A DNA stretch of 64,000 nucleotides from an uncultured Bacteroidales bacterium (GCA_947625885.1 CANQQA010000012.1:1-64000); one strand, 5' to 3'; shown: positions 8,049-17,075, counted from the stretch's first letter. Numbers and translations: made by a program. Notes: generated by a model from the sequence alone, not told the origin.

Positions 8049-9182
8049 TTAATGGTTGTGCGAATGTCCGTGCGGTATCGCGCCCGATGCCGCAGCCATT
8101 TTCACCTGCACGGCGCCGCGCGTTACCACGCGCTCGCCCGCCTGCAAGCCGCTTTCGACAATGACATTGCGCCCGTCGCTGCCTCCGAGTTTCACTTCGC
8201 GGCGGAGGTAACCCTCCTCGTCGAGCTGTATATATACATAGTAAAGCCCCTGCGACTCGGTAACGGCTTCGAGGGGCAGAACGATTTTGTCGCGGAGCGG
8301 CGCACCGAGCAATACGACCTCGACGAATGCGCCCGAAACCAAATCGTCGGGATTGTCGAACTCGAAAACGACGGGAATCGTCGCCGCAGCCGCCGACTTG
8401 CCGACAGCCACAAGCGTGCCGTTCCATTCCGAAAGGCGGTAATTTTTTCCGCCGGCAACGGTGAAAGAGGCGTCGAGTTTTCCGTGCAGACGGTCGCCGT
8501 AACGCTGCGGCACATCTGCCGCCAGACGCATACGCCGGCGGTCGGAAACGACGGCAAGCTCCGCTCCCGCCTCAACGTATTCGCCGCTGCGCACCGCCAG
8601 AGCGGTGATGCAACCTGCCTGCGGCGACACGACGGTGATGCCGGCATCGCTGCCGGACATAAAGGGAGCATATTCGGCAGCGGCATTTTCGTATTCGGTG
8701 CGGGCAGCTTCACGCTCTTTCAGCGAAGCCACCTGCGCTTCGTTCAAAGCGGCGACACGCTCGTATTCGGCACGAGCCTGTTCGTAGCGGGCGCGAGCCT
8801 TGGCAGCGGCATCGCCGCCGGCAAACGATTTCGTGTCGATATGGAAAAGCGTCTCCCCCGCCCTCACGGCAGCGCCTTCGAGCCAGTCGCCGGCAAAAAG
8901 CACTTTTCCGCCGACGGGCGATGCCACGACGGAGCGCCCCGTCTGCGCCTCTTGCAGCGTGCCGCTGCAAGCAATCGTTTCGTTGAAAGATTGTCGTCCG
9001 ACCGTCACCACAGCGAAATCGGTGCGGGCAGCCTGTTCGGCAGGGAATATTATTTCGTCGGTATGAGCCGCCGACGCTTCGTGCGCGTGTTCATTTTCAT
9101 GTTCGTGTTCATCGTGCCGGTGCGCATCGCAGCCTCCCGCGCAGAGGGCAGCGACCACCGACAAATATATGATTCGTTTCAT
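8049..9182 (-). CDS. Periplasmic adaptor lipoprotein of metal efflux RND system, His-rich ends
   Basis: 377 residues from the ATG at 9182. That start is preferred because it opens a clean lipoprotein signal (MKRIIYLSVVAALCAGGC); the upstream part of the ORF is not signal-like. The mature N-terminus is a metal-binding-like stretch (HRHDEHEHENEHAHEASAAH) and the C-terminus ends HGHSHNH. Between them are the barrel-sandwich (lipoyl-like) segment SPVGGKVLFAGDWLEGAAV, an alpha-helical hairpin (ARYEQARAEYERVAAL) and beta-barrel domains. It links pump and outer-membrane factor, and the His-rich ends may pick up metal, as in CusB/CzcB relatives. It sits 82 bases downstream of the small His/Cys-rich gene. 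Confidence 0.92.
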   Translation of the reverse strand: MKRIIYLSVVAALCAGGCDAHRHDEHEHENEHAHEASAAHTDEIIFPAEQAARTDFAVVTVGRQSFNETIACSGTLQEAQTGRSVVASPVGGKVLFAGDWLEGAAVRAGETLFHIDTKSFAGGDAAAKARARYEQARAEYERVAALNEAQVASLKEREAARTEYENAAAEYAPFMSGSDAGITVVSPQAGCITALAVRSGEYVEAGAELAVVSDRRRMRLAADVPQRYGDRLHGKLDASFTVAGGKNYRLSEWNGTLVAVGKSAAAATIPVVFEFDNPDDLVSGAFVEVVLLGAPLRDKIVLPLEAVTESQGLYYVYIQLDEEGYLRREVKLGGSDGRNVIVESGLQAGERVVTRGAVQVKMAAASGAIPHGHSHNH

Positions 9183-9264
9183 AGGGTATGTTTGAGTGGT
9201 AAATATAAATAAGGTGCGACCGTCGAAAACGGCGCGACAAAAAAGCGGAGAAACAAGACTCTCC

Positions 9265-9675
9265 TTATACCCTACGAATGTCGCCGGCACGCACAGGGAA
9301 TGCCGTTGCGATATATTCCACACAAATATTTCGGAAAAAATGATTTCTACTTTGTCGTCGGAAAAAGACCTCAGACACACACGGTTGCAAAATCCGCTCG
9401 ACCGAAGGCAGCGAGAACAGCGCGGCAGGGGCGCTGCCCATATCGGTGAAATCGGGCACGGGCAGAAGGTCGCGATGCGACTCGGCGATGACGACTATCC
9501 GGTAGTCGCAAAGTCCGCCGCCGTGGTCGCAGCAATCGTCGTCGCACGCATGGTCGTCATGTTCGTGCCCGACGCAATCCCATTTGAAACAGGGGAACAC
9601 GTCGCCCGCATGGTGATGATGCGGGAACAACACGATGCCTTGTGCCACAAAACACAAAAGACAAAGGATTTTCAC
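9265..9675 (-). CDS. Small His/Cys-rich exported protein at head of metal efflux operon
   Basis: From a GTG at 9675 the product is 136 residues: a hydrophobic signal-like start (KILCLLCFVAQGIVLFP), then HHHHAGDVFPCFKWDCVG and an acidic, His/Cys-dense segment (HEHDDHACDDDCCDHGGG). Small proteins of this type are often found ahead of Bacteroidetes metal RND operons (DUF6769-like; recalled, not searched). It probably binds or senses metal outside the cytoplasm. The ORF track starts at 9831 and an ATG exists at 9702, but the promoter at 9706-9737 would put the transcript start at about 9702. GTG 9675 therefore leaves a normal leader of roughly 27 bases; the alternative is a leaderless ATG. Confidence 0.7.
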   Translation of the reverse strand: MKILCLLCFVAQGIVLFPHHHHAGDVFPCFKWDCVGHEHDDHACDDDCCDHGGGLCDYRIVVIAESHRDLLPVPDFTDMGSAPAALFSLPSVERILQPCVSEVFFRRQSRNHFFRNICVEYIATAFPVRAGDIRRV

Positions 9676-9705
9676 CCACCGGTTCCGTCTCAAATTTTGC
9701 ATACG

Positions 9706-9737
9706 CAAATGTAGATTATCCCTTTCGATTACGCAAA
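9706..9737 (-). promoter_or_regulatory. Promoter of metal efflux operon
   Basis: Minus-strand TACATTTG (9706-9713) with TTTG (9734-9737) exactly 20 bases upstream, an ideal Bacteroidetes promoter. It excludes the upstream start codons in the ORF track and decides the start of the first gene. Confidence 0.8.
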
Positions 9738-9864
9738 CGGAATAAGTTTTTTTGTGAAAATCTTTCTTGTCGCAACAGTAAAACATTCGGGCTTGTTTGC
9801 ACGTTTTAAGGAAAATCCACCGTATCGGCACGAAAGATATTAAGGAAATTTTCGATAATCAATC

Positions 9865-9896
9865 TTTATCCACTTGAAAGATTTATCGTATCTTTG
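9865..9896 (+). promoter_or_regulatory. Promoter of nqr operon
   Basis: TATCTTTG (9889-9896) with TTTA (9865-9868) 20 bases upstream. The predicted start is about 22-25 bases before the nqrA ATG, and the ORF-track start at 9874 lies upstream of it. Confidence 0.75.
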
Positions 9897-9921
9897 TGCC
9901 CGAATTTGCAAATATATGGAA

Positions 9922-11271
9922 ATGTCGAATGTAATAAAGTTGAAAAAAGGGCTGGACATACCTTTGGAAGGGCAGCCCAACGCCCGCACCATCGACGCCG
10001 CAGCCTGCGAATATTACGCTCTCGTCCCCGACGATTTTCACGGAATAGTACCGAAAGTATTGGTGAAAGCCGGCGACGCAGTAAGCGTGGGCACTCCGCT
10101 GATGTGCGACAAGAACAATCCGGCATTGCGGTTTGTCTCGCCCGTAAGCGGAGAAGTGTCTGCCGTAACGCGCGGCGAACGTCGCAAAGTGCTCGATATC
10201 ACCGTGAAATCGGACGGACAGATGACGCAGGGTGCAACGCCGGCGACGAAACCCGTCGGCGATTTGTCGACCGACGAGATAAAAGAGCTGCTGCTTGCCA
10301 ACGGCTTGTTCATGTTCATCAAGCAGCGTCCCTACGACATCATAGCCGCTCCGACGGACACGCCGCGCGACATCTTCGTTACGGCATGGGATTCGGCTCC
10401 GCTGGCACCCGATTTCGATTACATACTCGCAGGTCGCGAAGCCGACTTGCAAACGGGTATCGACGTGCTCGGCAAACTGACGGCGGGGAGCGTGTATCTC
10501 GGCATACGCAACGGAAGTCCCATACATATAAAAGGCGCACAAACCGTTGCATTCGAGGGCAGACACCCGGCAGGAAACGTGGGCGTGCAGATACAGCACA
10601 TCGCGCCGGTGAACAAAGGCGAAACGGTGTGGACGCTCAACGCATTCGACCTACTGCTTATCGGTCGTTTCTTCCGCACGGGAAAACTCGATTTTTCACG
10701 CACGGTGGCACTGACCGGCTCGGAGGTGAAATCGCCCTGCTACGTGCGAACGATACTCGGCGCACGCCTCGACTCCATCGTCGGCGACAACCTGATACCC
10801 GCCGACTACCACCGCCGCTACATCAGCGGAAACGTGCTGACAGGCATACACGCATCGGAACACGACTACCTGCGGGCATACCATAGCCAAGTAACCGTGA
10901 TACCCGAAGGCGACGACTGCCACGAAATGTTAGGCTGGGCGCTGCCCGGATTCGGCAAATACAGCGCATCGCGCTCGTTCTTTTCGTGGCTGGCAGGGCG
11001 CCGGCAATACCGCTTCGACGCCCGTCTGCACGGCGGCGAGCGGGCTATCATCATGGCAAACGAATACGACAAAGTGCTGCCGATGGACATTCTGCCCGAA
11101 TTTCTGATAAAAGCCGTCATCGCATTCGACATCGACAAAATGGAAAATCTCGGCATCTATGAAGTGGCTCCCGAAGATTTCGCGCTCTGCGAATTTGTCG
11201 ATACCTCGAAACTGCCCGTACAGGCGATTATCCGCGAAGGTCTCGACCGCCTGCGGAAAGAGATGAATTGA
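9922..11271 (+). CDS. nqrA: Na+-translocating NADH:quinone reductase subunit A
   Basis: 449 residues, starting MSNVIKLKKGLDIPLEG, the usual NqrA opening. An ATG two codons upstream (9916) is an alternative, and the longer ORF start precedes the promoter. NqrA is the membrane-associated subunit without bound redox cofactor that contributes to ubiquinone/menaquinone-site organisation in the six-subunit Na+ pump. The rest of the protein is collinear with NqrA (FVSPVSGEVSAVTRGERRKVL, LFMFIKQRPYD, LPMDILPEFLIKAV). It is first in nqrABCDEF, 19 bases before nqrB. Confidence 0.96.
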   Translation: MSNVIKLKKGLDIPLEGQPNARTIDAAACEYYALVPDDFHGIVPKVLVKAGDAVSVGTPLMCDKNNPALRFVSPVSGEVSAVTRGERRKVLDITVKSDGQMTQGATPATKPVGDLSTDEIKELLLANGLFMFIKQRPYDIIAAPTDTPRDIFVTAWDSAPLAPDFDYILAGREADLQTGIDVLGKLTAGSVYLGIRNGSPIHIKGAQTVAFEGRHPAGNVGVQIQHIAPVNKGETVWTLNAFDLLLIGRFFRTGKLDFSRTVALTGSEVKSPCYVRTILGARLDSIVGDNLIPADYHRRYISGNVLTGIHASEHDYLRAYHSQVTVIPEGDDCHEMLGWALPGFGKYSASRSFFSWLAGRRQYRFDARLHGGERAIIMANEYDKVLPMDILPEFLIKAVIAFDIDKMENLGIYEVAPEDFALCEFVDTSKLPVQAIIREGLDRLRKEMN

Positions 11272-11290
11272 TTCTAAAAAGAAAACCGTA

Positions 11291-12496
11291 ATGAAAAAAC
11301 TAAGAGATTGCATCGATAAAATAAAACCCAACTTCATGCCGGGCGGGAAATTCGCCATGTTCCGTTCGGTGTTCGAGGGCTTCGAGACCTTTTTGTTCGT
11401 GCCTGCCACCACGTCGCAGTCGGGTGTGCACATACACGACAACGTCGATTCCAAACGCACCATGACGATTGTCATCTTGGCGTTGATGCCCGCCCTGCTG
11501 TTCGGTATGTACAACGTCGGGTACCAACACTACCTCGCCATAGGGCAGCTGGAATCGGTCGGATTCTTCACGCTGTTCTTTTTCGGGCTGCTTGCCGTCC
11601 TGCCCAAAATCATCGTTTCGTATGTAGTGGGTCTCGGCATCGAGTTCACCGTCGCCCAGTGGCGCGGACACGAAATACAGGAGGGATTCCTCGTATCGGG
11701 AATGCTCATTCCCATGATTGTGCCGGTGGATACGCCGCTGTGGATGATTGCCGTAGCTACGGCATTCGCCGTGATTTTCGCCAAAGAGGTGTTCGGCGGC
11801 ACGGGCATGAATATCTTCAATGTCGCCCTCGTAACGCGGGCGTTCCTCTTTTTCGCCTATCCCTCGAAGATGTCGGGCGATGCCGTTTTCGTGCGCACCT
11901 CCGACACATTCGGCATGGGCGCGGGACAACTTATCGACGGTTATTCCGGCGCCACGCCGCTCGGACAGGTGGCTACGCACGGAGGCGGCGACCTCGTGCT
12001 GCACAATATCGCCGGCAAGTCGCTTTCGACGCTCGATTACATCGTGGGGCTTATTCCGGGTTCGATAGGTGAGACTTCACTGATAGCCATACTGTTGGGC
12101 GCCGTCGTGCTGTTGTGGACGGGCGTCGCCAGTTGGCGTGTCATGCTCTCGGTGTTCGTGGGCGGACTGTTCATGAGCTGGGTGGCAGCGGCGTTTGCTT
12201 CGCCCGTATATGCCGGCTCCCTGCTCTCGCCCCTCGACCAGATATGTCTGGGCGGATTCGCTTTCGCCGCCGTATTCATGGCAACCGACCCCGTAACCGG
12301 TGCGCGCACCCGCACGGGACAATACATTTACGGTTTCCTTATCGGAGTCATCGCCATACTGATACGGGTTTACAACACGGGCTATCCCGAAGGCGCCATG
12401 CTCGCCGTATTGTTGATGAACGTATTTGCTCCGCTTATCGACTACTTCGTGGTCGAAGCCAACATACGACGCCGCCTCAAACGCGCCAAACGCTAA
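11291..12496 (+). CDS. nqrB: Na+-translocating NADH:quinone reductase subunit B
   Basis: 401 residues with about ten membrane helices. The covalent FMN attachment motif SGAT is at residues 219-222 (GYSGATPLG); by family knowledge Thr222 carries FMN through a phosphoester bond. The N-terminal cytoplasmic segment (MPGGKFAMFRSVFEGFETF) is typical of NqrB rather than the related RnfD. NqrB holds FMN and riboflavin and is central to Na+ transport. It lies between nqrA and nqrC with short gaps. Confidence 0.97.
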   Translation: MKKLRDCIDKIKPNFMPGGKFAMFRSVFEGFETFLFVPATTSQSGVHIHDNVDSKRTMTIVILALMPALLFGMYNVGYQHYLAIGQLESVGFFTLFFFGLLAVLPKIIVSYVVGLGIEFTVAQWRGHEIQEGFLVSGMLIPMIVPVDTPLWMIAVATAFAVIFAKEVFGGTGMNIFNVALVTRAFLFFAYPSKMSGDAVFVRTSDTFGMGAGQLIDGYSGATPLGQVATHGGGDLVLHNIAGKSLSTLDYIVGLIPGSIGETSLIAILLGAVVLLWTGVASWRVMLSVFVGGLFMSWVAAAFASPVYAGSLLSPLDQICLGGFAFAAVFMATDPVTGARTRTGQYIYGFLIGVIAILIRVYNTGYPEGAMLAVLLMNVFAPLIDYFVVEANIRRRLKRAKR

Positions 12497-12508
12497 AATT
12501 CTACCGCT

Positions 12509-13210
12509 ATGAACAAACAAAGCAATACCTATACGATTCTCTACGCAGCGGTCATGGTGATACTGGTGGCTGCGGTGCTCGCCGTTACCTCACTCGGATT
12601 GAAGGGGCGGCAGACGCGCAATGTCGAAATCGACAAGATGAAACAGATTTTGAGTTCGGTGCACGTAGCGGCTACCGCCGCCGATGCGCAGGAATTATAC
12701 CGGAAATACATCGTCGACAGTTTCGTGCTCGACAGCAAGGGCGAACGGACTGCCGGCGCCGACGCCTTTACGGTAGATGTCGCCGTGCAGACGAAACTGC
12801 CCGCCGATGAACGGGAGCTGCCCGTGTTCGTGTGCCGCCTCGACAACGGCGAACAGAAATACATACTGCCGCTCTACGGTGCGGGACTGTGGGGTCCGAT
12901 TTGGGGTTACCTCGCACTCGATGCCGACGGCAACACCGTCTACGGCGCATACTTCGCCCACCAAGGCGAGACGCCGGGTCTCGGCGCCGAGATAGAGAAA
13001 GCGCCGTTCTCCGACCAATTCCGCGACAAGCGGCTCTTCATCGCCGGCGACTTCACCTCGATAGCCGTCGAGAAAAAAGGTCAGAAACCGAGCAACGGCG
13101 CCGACTACGTCGATGCCATTTCGGGCGGCACCATCACCAGCAAAGGCGTGCAGGCGATGCTCGCAAACAGCCTTGCCCCCTATACCGTATTCTTAAAATC
13201 GTTACAATAA
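12509..13210 (+). CDS. nqrC: Na+-translocating NADH:quinone reductase subunit C
   Basis: 233 residues. One N-terminal membrane helix (TILYAAVMVILVAAVLAV) is followed by a periplasmic FMN-binding domain. The attachment segment is ISGGTITSKG (residues 204-213), with Thr208 as the predicted FMN-carrying residue; it has G where many homologs have A. PLYGAGLWGPIWGYLAL is a second conserved NqrC/RnfG segment. It receives electrons from NqrF/D/E and passes them to NqrB. Confidence 0.95.
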   Translation: MNKQSNTYTILYAAVMVILVAAVLAVTSLGLKGRQTRNVEIDKMKQILSSVHVAATAADAQELYRKYIVDSFVLDSKGERTAGADAFTVDVAVQTKLPADERELPVFVCRLDNGEQKYILPLYGAGLWGPIWGYLALDADGNTVYGAYFAHQGETPGLGAEIEKAPFSDQFRDKRLFIAGDFTSIAVEKKGQKPSNGADYVDAISGGTITSKGVQAMLANSLAPYTVFLKSLQ

Positions 13211-13222
13211 CACGCATCAGAT

Positions 13223-13846
13223 ATGTTATCCAAGAAAACTCGACAAACACTGCTCGGTCCGCTCTCGCGCAACAATCCCGTCATCGTGCAGATATTAGGC
13301 ATCTGCTCGGCGCTGGCGGTTACCGCCAAACTCGAACCGGCATTCGTCATGGCTGTTTCGGTAACAGCCGTGCTGGCTTTTGCCAACGTCATCATTTCGC
13401 TCCTGCGCAACACCATACCGGGCAGTATACGCATCATCGTGCAACTGGTCGTGGTGGCTGCTTTGGTCATCATCGTCGATCAGATACTCAAAGCCTACGC
13501 CTATGATGTGAGCAAACAGCTCTCGGTATTCGTGGGGCTTATCATCACCAACTGCATTCTCATGGGACGGCTCGAAGCCTTCGCGCTGGGACACGGACCG
13601 TGGGAGTCGTTTCTCGACGGCGTGGGCAACGGCATCGGCTACGGCATGATACTCGTCATCGTCGCTTTCTTCCGCGAGCTGCTCGGTTCGGGTACGCTGT
13701 TCGGCTACCAAGTGATACCGCAGATATTCTACGACTGGGGCTACGAAAACAACGGTCTGATGATTCTGCCGCCGATGGCTCTTATTACGGTCGCCTGCAT
13801 CATCTGGGTGCACCGGTCGCGCAACAAGGATTTACAGGAAAAATAA
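13223..13846 (+). CDS. nqrD: Na+-translocating NADH:quinone reductase subunit D
   Basis: 207 residues, six predicted membrane helices. It opens [32 protein letters not shown] and contains [15 protein letters not shown] and [17 protein letters not shown], all characteristic of NqrD/RnfE. With NqrE it forms the antiparallel membrane pair that holds an intramembrane [2Fe-2S] centre; the conserved Cys in ITNCILMGR is present. Confidence 0.95.
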   Translation: MLSKKTRQTLLGPLSRNNPVIVQILGICSALAVTAKLEPAFVMAVSVTAVLAFANVIISLLRNTIPGSIRIIVQLVVVAALVIIVDQILKAYAYDVSKQLSVFVGLIITNCILMGRLEAFALGHGPWESFLDGVGNGIGYGMILVIVAFFRELLGSGTLFGYQVIPQIFYDWGYENNGLMILPPMALITVACIIWVHRSRNKDLQEK

Positions 13847-13870
13847 CACATAACCCCGAAAATCGAAACA

Positions 13871-14485
13871 ATGGAAAATCTCAATCTTTTTATCCGGTCG
13901 ATATTCATCGACAATATGATTTTTGCCTACTTTTTGGGAATGTGTTCCTATTTGGCTGTTTCCAAAAGCGTAAAGACGGCAATGGGCTTGGGTACGGCGG
14001 TAACGTTCGTATTGGTCATTACGGTGCCTATCAACTACCTGCTCGAAAACTACATACTGAAAGCCGGTGCACTGGCATGGCTCGGCGAATCGTACAAAGA
14101 TGTAGACCTCAGCTTTTTGAGTTTGATATTCTTCATCGCCGTAGTGGCATCGCTGGTGCAGCTCGTCGAAATGGTGGTCGAGAAATATGCTCCGGCGCTC
14201 TATAATTCATTGGGCATCTTCCTGCCCCTCATTGCGGTAAACTGCGCGATACTCGGCGGGTCGCTGTTCATGCAGCAGCGGGCATTCCCCAACGTATGGT
14301 CGGCTACGGTGTACGGACTGGGCTCGGGCATCGGCTGGCTGCTCGCCATCGTGGGCATCGCCGCCATACGGGAGAAACTGGCATATTCCAACGTTCCCGC
14401 CCCGCTTAAAGGCATCGGCATCACGTTCATCGTAACGGGTCTGATGGGTATCGCCTTCATGAGTTTTCTCGGCATAAAATTGTAA
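13871..14485 (+). CDS. nqrE: Na+-translocating NADH:quinone reductase subunit E
   Basis: 204 residues, six membrane helices, paralogous to NqrD with inverted topology. It starts [20 protein letters not shown] and has [16 protein letters not shown] and [14 protein letters not shown], the latter containing the Cys expected to ligate the shared iron-sulfur centre. The stop lies two bases before the nqrF ATG, indicating translational coupling. Confidence 0.96.
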   Translation: MENLNLFIRSIFIDNMIFAYFLGMCSYLAVSKSVKTAMGLGTAVTFVLVITVPINYLLENYILKAGALAWLGESYKDVDLSFLSLIFFIAVVASLVQLVEMVVEKYAPALYNSLGIFLPLIAVNCAILGGSLFMQQRAFPNVWSATVYGLGSGIGWLLAIVGIAAIREKLAYSNVPAPLKGIGITFIVTGLMGIAFMSFLGIKL

Positions 14486-14487
14486 AT

Positions 14488-15765
14488 ATGTACGTTATGA
14501 ACACTATACTGTTATTTACCGGCAGCCTCACCATTGCGGCGGCGGTTGTCATATTTCTCCTGCTTACGCTCTTGCTGGTGGTGCTGCTTCTGGTAGCCAA
14601 AGCGCGCCTCGTGCCCGCCGGCAACCGACGCATCACCATCAACGGCGAACGCGAAGTGGAAACGGCGGCGGGTACCACCCTGCTGGCTTCGCTCGCCGGA
14701 AACAAAATATTCCTCCCGTCGGCTTGCGGCGGAGGCGGAAGCTGCGGTATGTGCCGCTGTCAGGTGCTCGAAGGGGGCGGTGAAATACTCCCCACCGAGA
14801 CGGGATTTTTCTCGCGCAAGCAGCAGCAAGACCACTACCGCCTCGCCTGTCAGGTGAAAGTGAAAAACGACATACAGATAAAAGTGCCCCAATCGGTGCT
14901 CGGCATCAAGAAATGGGAATGCGAAGTGGTGTCGAACCGCAACGTGGCTTCTTTCATCAAAGAGTTCGTGGTGCGGCTGCCCGAAGGCGAAAAGCTCGAC
15001 TTCCTGCCCGGCAGCTACATTCAGATAGACGTGCCCAAGTACGACATCAAATTTACGGACATCGACGTCGATGAAAAATTCCGCGACGAGTGGGACAAAT
15101 TCAAGATGTGGGGTCTCGTGTGCAAAAACGACGAGGAGACCTACCGCGCCTACTCTATGGCAAACCACCCCGCCGAAGGCAATATCGTGATGCTCAACAT
15201 ACGCATCGCCACGCCGCCGTTCGACCGCGCCGCCGGCACATGGGCAGCGGGCATCAAACCGGGCATCTGCTCGTCGTACATCTTCACCCGCAAGCCGGGC
15301 GACAAGGTAACCGTATCGGGTCCTTACGGCGAATTCCACATACTCGACACCAAACGCGAAATGATATATATCGGCGGCGGTGCGGGCATGGCTCCGCTGC
15401 GGTCGCACCTGATGCACCTCTTCCACACGCTCAAAACCACCGACCGCAAAATATCGTACTGGTACGGCGCACGCTCCCGCCGCGAAATATTCTACGAAGA
15501 AGATTTCCGCGCCATCGAACGCGACTTTCCGAATTTCAAATTCCACATCGCCCTCTCCGACCCGCAGCCCGAAGACAACTGGACGGGCTACACCGGATTC
15601 ATTCATCAGGTGCTTTACGACCACTATCTCAAAGACCACGAAGCGCCCGAAGACATCGAATACTATATGTGCGGCCCCGGTCCGATGGCGAATGCCGTCA
15701 AGACCATGCTGTGGAATCTCGGTGTACCGCGCGAAATGTTGATGTACGACGATTTCGGCGCGTAA
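14488..15765 (+). CDS. nqrF: Na+-translocating NADH:quinone reductase subunit F
   Basis: 425 residues, the NADH-oxidising entry subunit. An N-terminal membrane helix is followed by a [2Fe-2S] ferredoxin domain with ligands Cys80, Cys86, Cys89 and Cys121 (SACGGGGSCGMCRC ... RLACQVKV). Then comes a ferredoxin-reductase module with the FAD-binding RAYSMAN segment and the NADH-binding MIYIGGGAGMAPLRSH and YYMCGPGPM segments. A second ATG three codons in (14497) is an equally acceptable start. It is the last gene of the operon. Confidence 0.97.
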   Translation: MYVMNTILLFTGSLTIAAAVVIFLLLTLLLVVLLLVAKARLVPAGNRRITINGEREVETAAGTTLLASLAGNKIFLPSACGGGGSCGMCRCQVLEGGGEILPTETGFFSRKQQQDHYRLACQVKVKNDIQIKVPQSVLGIKKWECEVVSNRNVASFIKEFVVRLPEGEKLDFLPGSYIQIDVPKYDIKFTDIDVDEKFRDEWDKFKMWGLVCKNDEETYRAYSMANHPAEGNIVMLNIRIATPPFDRAAGTWAAGIKPGICSSYIFTRKPGDKVTVSGPYGEFHILDTKREMIYIGGGAGMAPLRSHLMHLFHTLKTTDRKISYWYGARSRREIFYEEDFRAIERDFPNFKFHIALSDPQPEDNWTGYTGFIHQVLYDHYLKDHEAPEDIEYYMCGPGPMANAVKTMLWNLGVPREMLMYDDFGA

Positions 15766-15815
15766 CTTTTGTTACGTCCGAAACCGCAGTAATAATTAAA
15801 AGGTAAGGGCAATAA

Positions 15816-15866
15816 CGCGCATATATCAGCGTCCGCACACCATGCAGGGCGTTCGGTATATGCGCG
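15816..15866. repeat. Inverted repeat at convergent ends of nqrF and small gene
   Basis: Ten-base arms cgcgcatata (15816-15825) and tatatgcgcg (15857-15866) enclose a 31-base loop that includes the stop and last codons of the 15826-16089 gene. It could serve as a terminator for nqrF transcripts, since CTCTTTGT follows on the plus strand, but the T-run is weak. Confidence 0.4.
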
Positions 15867-16089
15867 CTCTTTGTAAAGAAATGACACGGACTTCGTGGCG
15901 GCACTGCTTCAAAGCGGGGCAGTCGATTCGCGTGTGGTAGGTCGAGGCATACGGTCCGGTGCAGACAAATACCACCGCCCGCCTTTTCGGCGGACGCACG
16001 GGCTTTTTCGGTGCAGGTTCCCCGCCCAAAAAGAGTGCGGGAATAAGCAGCACTAACAACAGATGCAGCAAAGAAAACCGTTTTCTCAT
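15826..16089 (-). CDS. Small secreted protein with conserved Cys pattern, function unknown
   Basis: 87 residues with a signal-anchor-like N-terminus (FSLLHLLLVLLIPALFLGG), a proline/lysine-rich linker (PAPKKPVRPPKRR) and a compact domain VFVCTGPYASTYH...CPALKQCRHEV...RTPCMVCGR. The C-x(n)-YH-x(n)-C-x(4)-C ... C-x2-C arrangement is shared with short conserved proteins in many Bacteroidales (recalled), for which no function is established. The spaced Cys/His residues would suit metal binding or disulfides. The start lies 4 bases after the stop of the META-nitroreductase gene, so the two are probably cotranscribed. Confidence 0.75.
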   Translation of the reverse strand: MRKRFSLLHLLLVLLIPALFLGGEPAPKKPVRPPKRRAVVFVCTGPYASTYHTRIDCPALKQCRHEVRVISLQRARIYRTPCMVCGR

Positions 16090-16093
16090 CGCA

Positions 16094-17044
16094 TCAATTC
16101 ACTAAAATCACTTTCGATTTGTCGCGCGGCTTGGCGGCGGGCGCTTCGTCGGGATAGCCTACGGCAATGGCATAGAGCAGTTCATAATCGTCGGAAAAAG
16201 CCAACCGTTGGAGATAGGGAGCCGCATCGGGGTTGCTTTTCATAAATCCGATAGGACCGCCGAGACAGCAGGTGCCCAGCCCTAACGATTTTGCCGCCAA
16301 CATGATATTTTCGGCCAGCAGACCGCAATCGAACTGTGCTGCGCCGCTGCGGGGCGACCCGATGAATATCACCGCCGGAGCGTTGCGGAACATGTTTTTG
16401 AACGAGGGGTCGTCGGCAGCTTTCGGATTGGCTTTCTTATAGACTTCGGTAATGCCGTCGATGTATTCCGGATTATCGACGATGCGCACCTCCCATTGCT
16501 GACGATTCACCGCGCTGGGAGCGTTGATGCCGCACTCCGCCAGCCGCCACAACAGTTCGCGCGGCACGGGGCGGTCTTCATACTTGCGTATGCTGCGGCG
16601 CTCCATGATGGTCTTTATCACGTCGTTTTCGTAAGCGGTAACCGGCTCACCCTCGCGGCAAAGACGCAGCGCCTCGGCACCGGAAGAAGTATAGAATGCA
16701 AGGGTTTTATCTTTTATTTTATACGACACGGTGGCGTAAATCGCATCCATGACCTGATGCTCGGTCGCGGCTTCGGCGCAGAAGCGCATAGTCGAACCCA
16801 GCTCGCCGAATTTCAGTTGGTCGTCTTTCACCGTACACGGGCCGAAGAAATTGTTGCAGCCGTTGCAGCCGTGCACTTTTTCCAAACCTTCTTCAAAGGT
16901 AATGAACGCCGTATCGGCAATGGCAACGGGCTGCCCGTACACGGTTTCGATAATCCATTTGCCTTGCAGGGTTCCCGACTGTTGCGAGCAGGCGGCAACG
17001 GTCGCTGCCAGCAAAACAAGCGAAATAAAAAGATACTTTTTCAT
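16094..17044 (-). CDS. Lipoprotein fusing HslJ/META domain to nitroreductase
   Basis: 316 residues. A lipoprotein signal (MKKYLFISLVLLAATVAACS) is followed by a META/HslJ domain at about 25-130 (LQGKWIIETVYGQP, VHGCNGCNNFFGP, STMRFC). From about 140 to 305 there is an FMN-dependent nitroreductase domain (IMERRSIRKYEDRPVPRELL, INAPSAVNRQQWEVRIV, LGLGTCCLGGPIGF). META domains occur in envelope proteins, whereas nitroreductases are normally cytoplasmic and use NAD(P)H. An exported, lipid-anchored nitroreductase would need a periplasmic flavin and a different electron donor. It heads a probable two-gene operon with the small Cys protein. The fusion is continuous in one frame with no internal stop. 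Confidence 0.88.
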   Translation of the reverse strand: MKKYLFISLVLLAATVAACSQQSGTLQGKWIIETVYGQPVAIADTAFITFEEGLEKVHGCNGCNNFFGPCTVKDDQLKFGELGSTMRFCAEAATEHQVMDAIYATVSYKIKDKTLAFYTSSGAEALRLCREGEPVTAYENDVIKTIMERRSIRKYEDRPVPRELLWRLAECGINAPSAVNRQQWEVRIVDNPEYIDGITEVYKKANPKAADDPSFKNMFRNAPAVIFIGSPRSGAAQFDCGLLAENIMLAAKSLGLGTCCLGGPIGFMKSNPDAAPYLQRLAFSDDYELLYAIAVGYPDEAPAAKPRDKSKVILVN

Positions 17045-17067
17045 ACTCTTTCGTTTTTAGGGTCGAA

Positions 17068-17075
17068 CAAAAATA
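17068..17075 (-). promoter_or_regulatory. -7 box of META-nitroreductase gene
   Basis: Minus-strand TATTTTTG, an exact TAnnTTTG match, giving a leader of about 20 bases. No convincing -33 element is visible. Confidence 0.5.
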
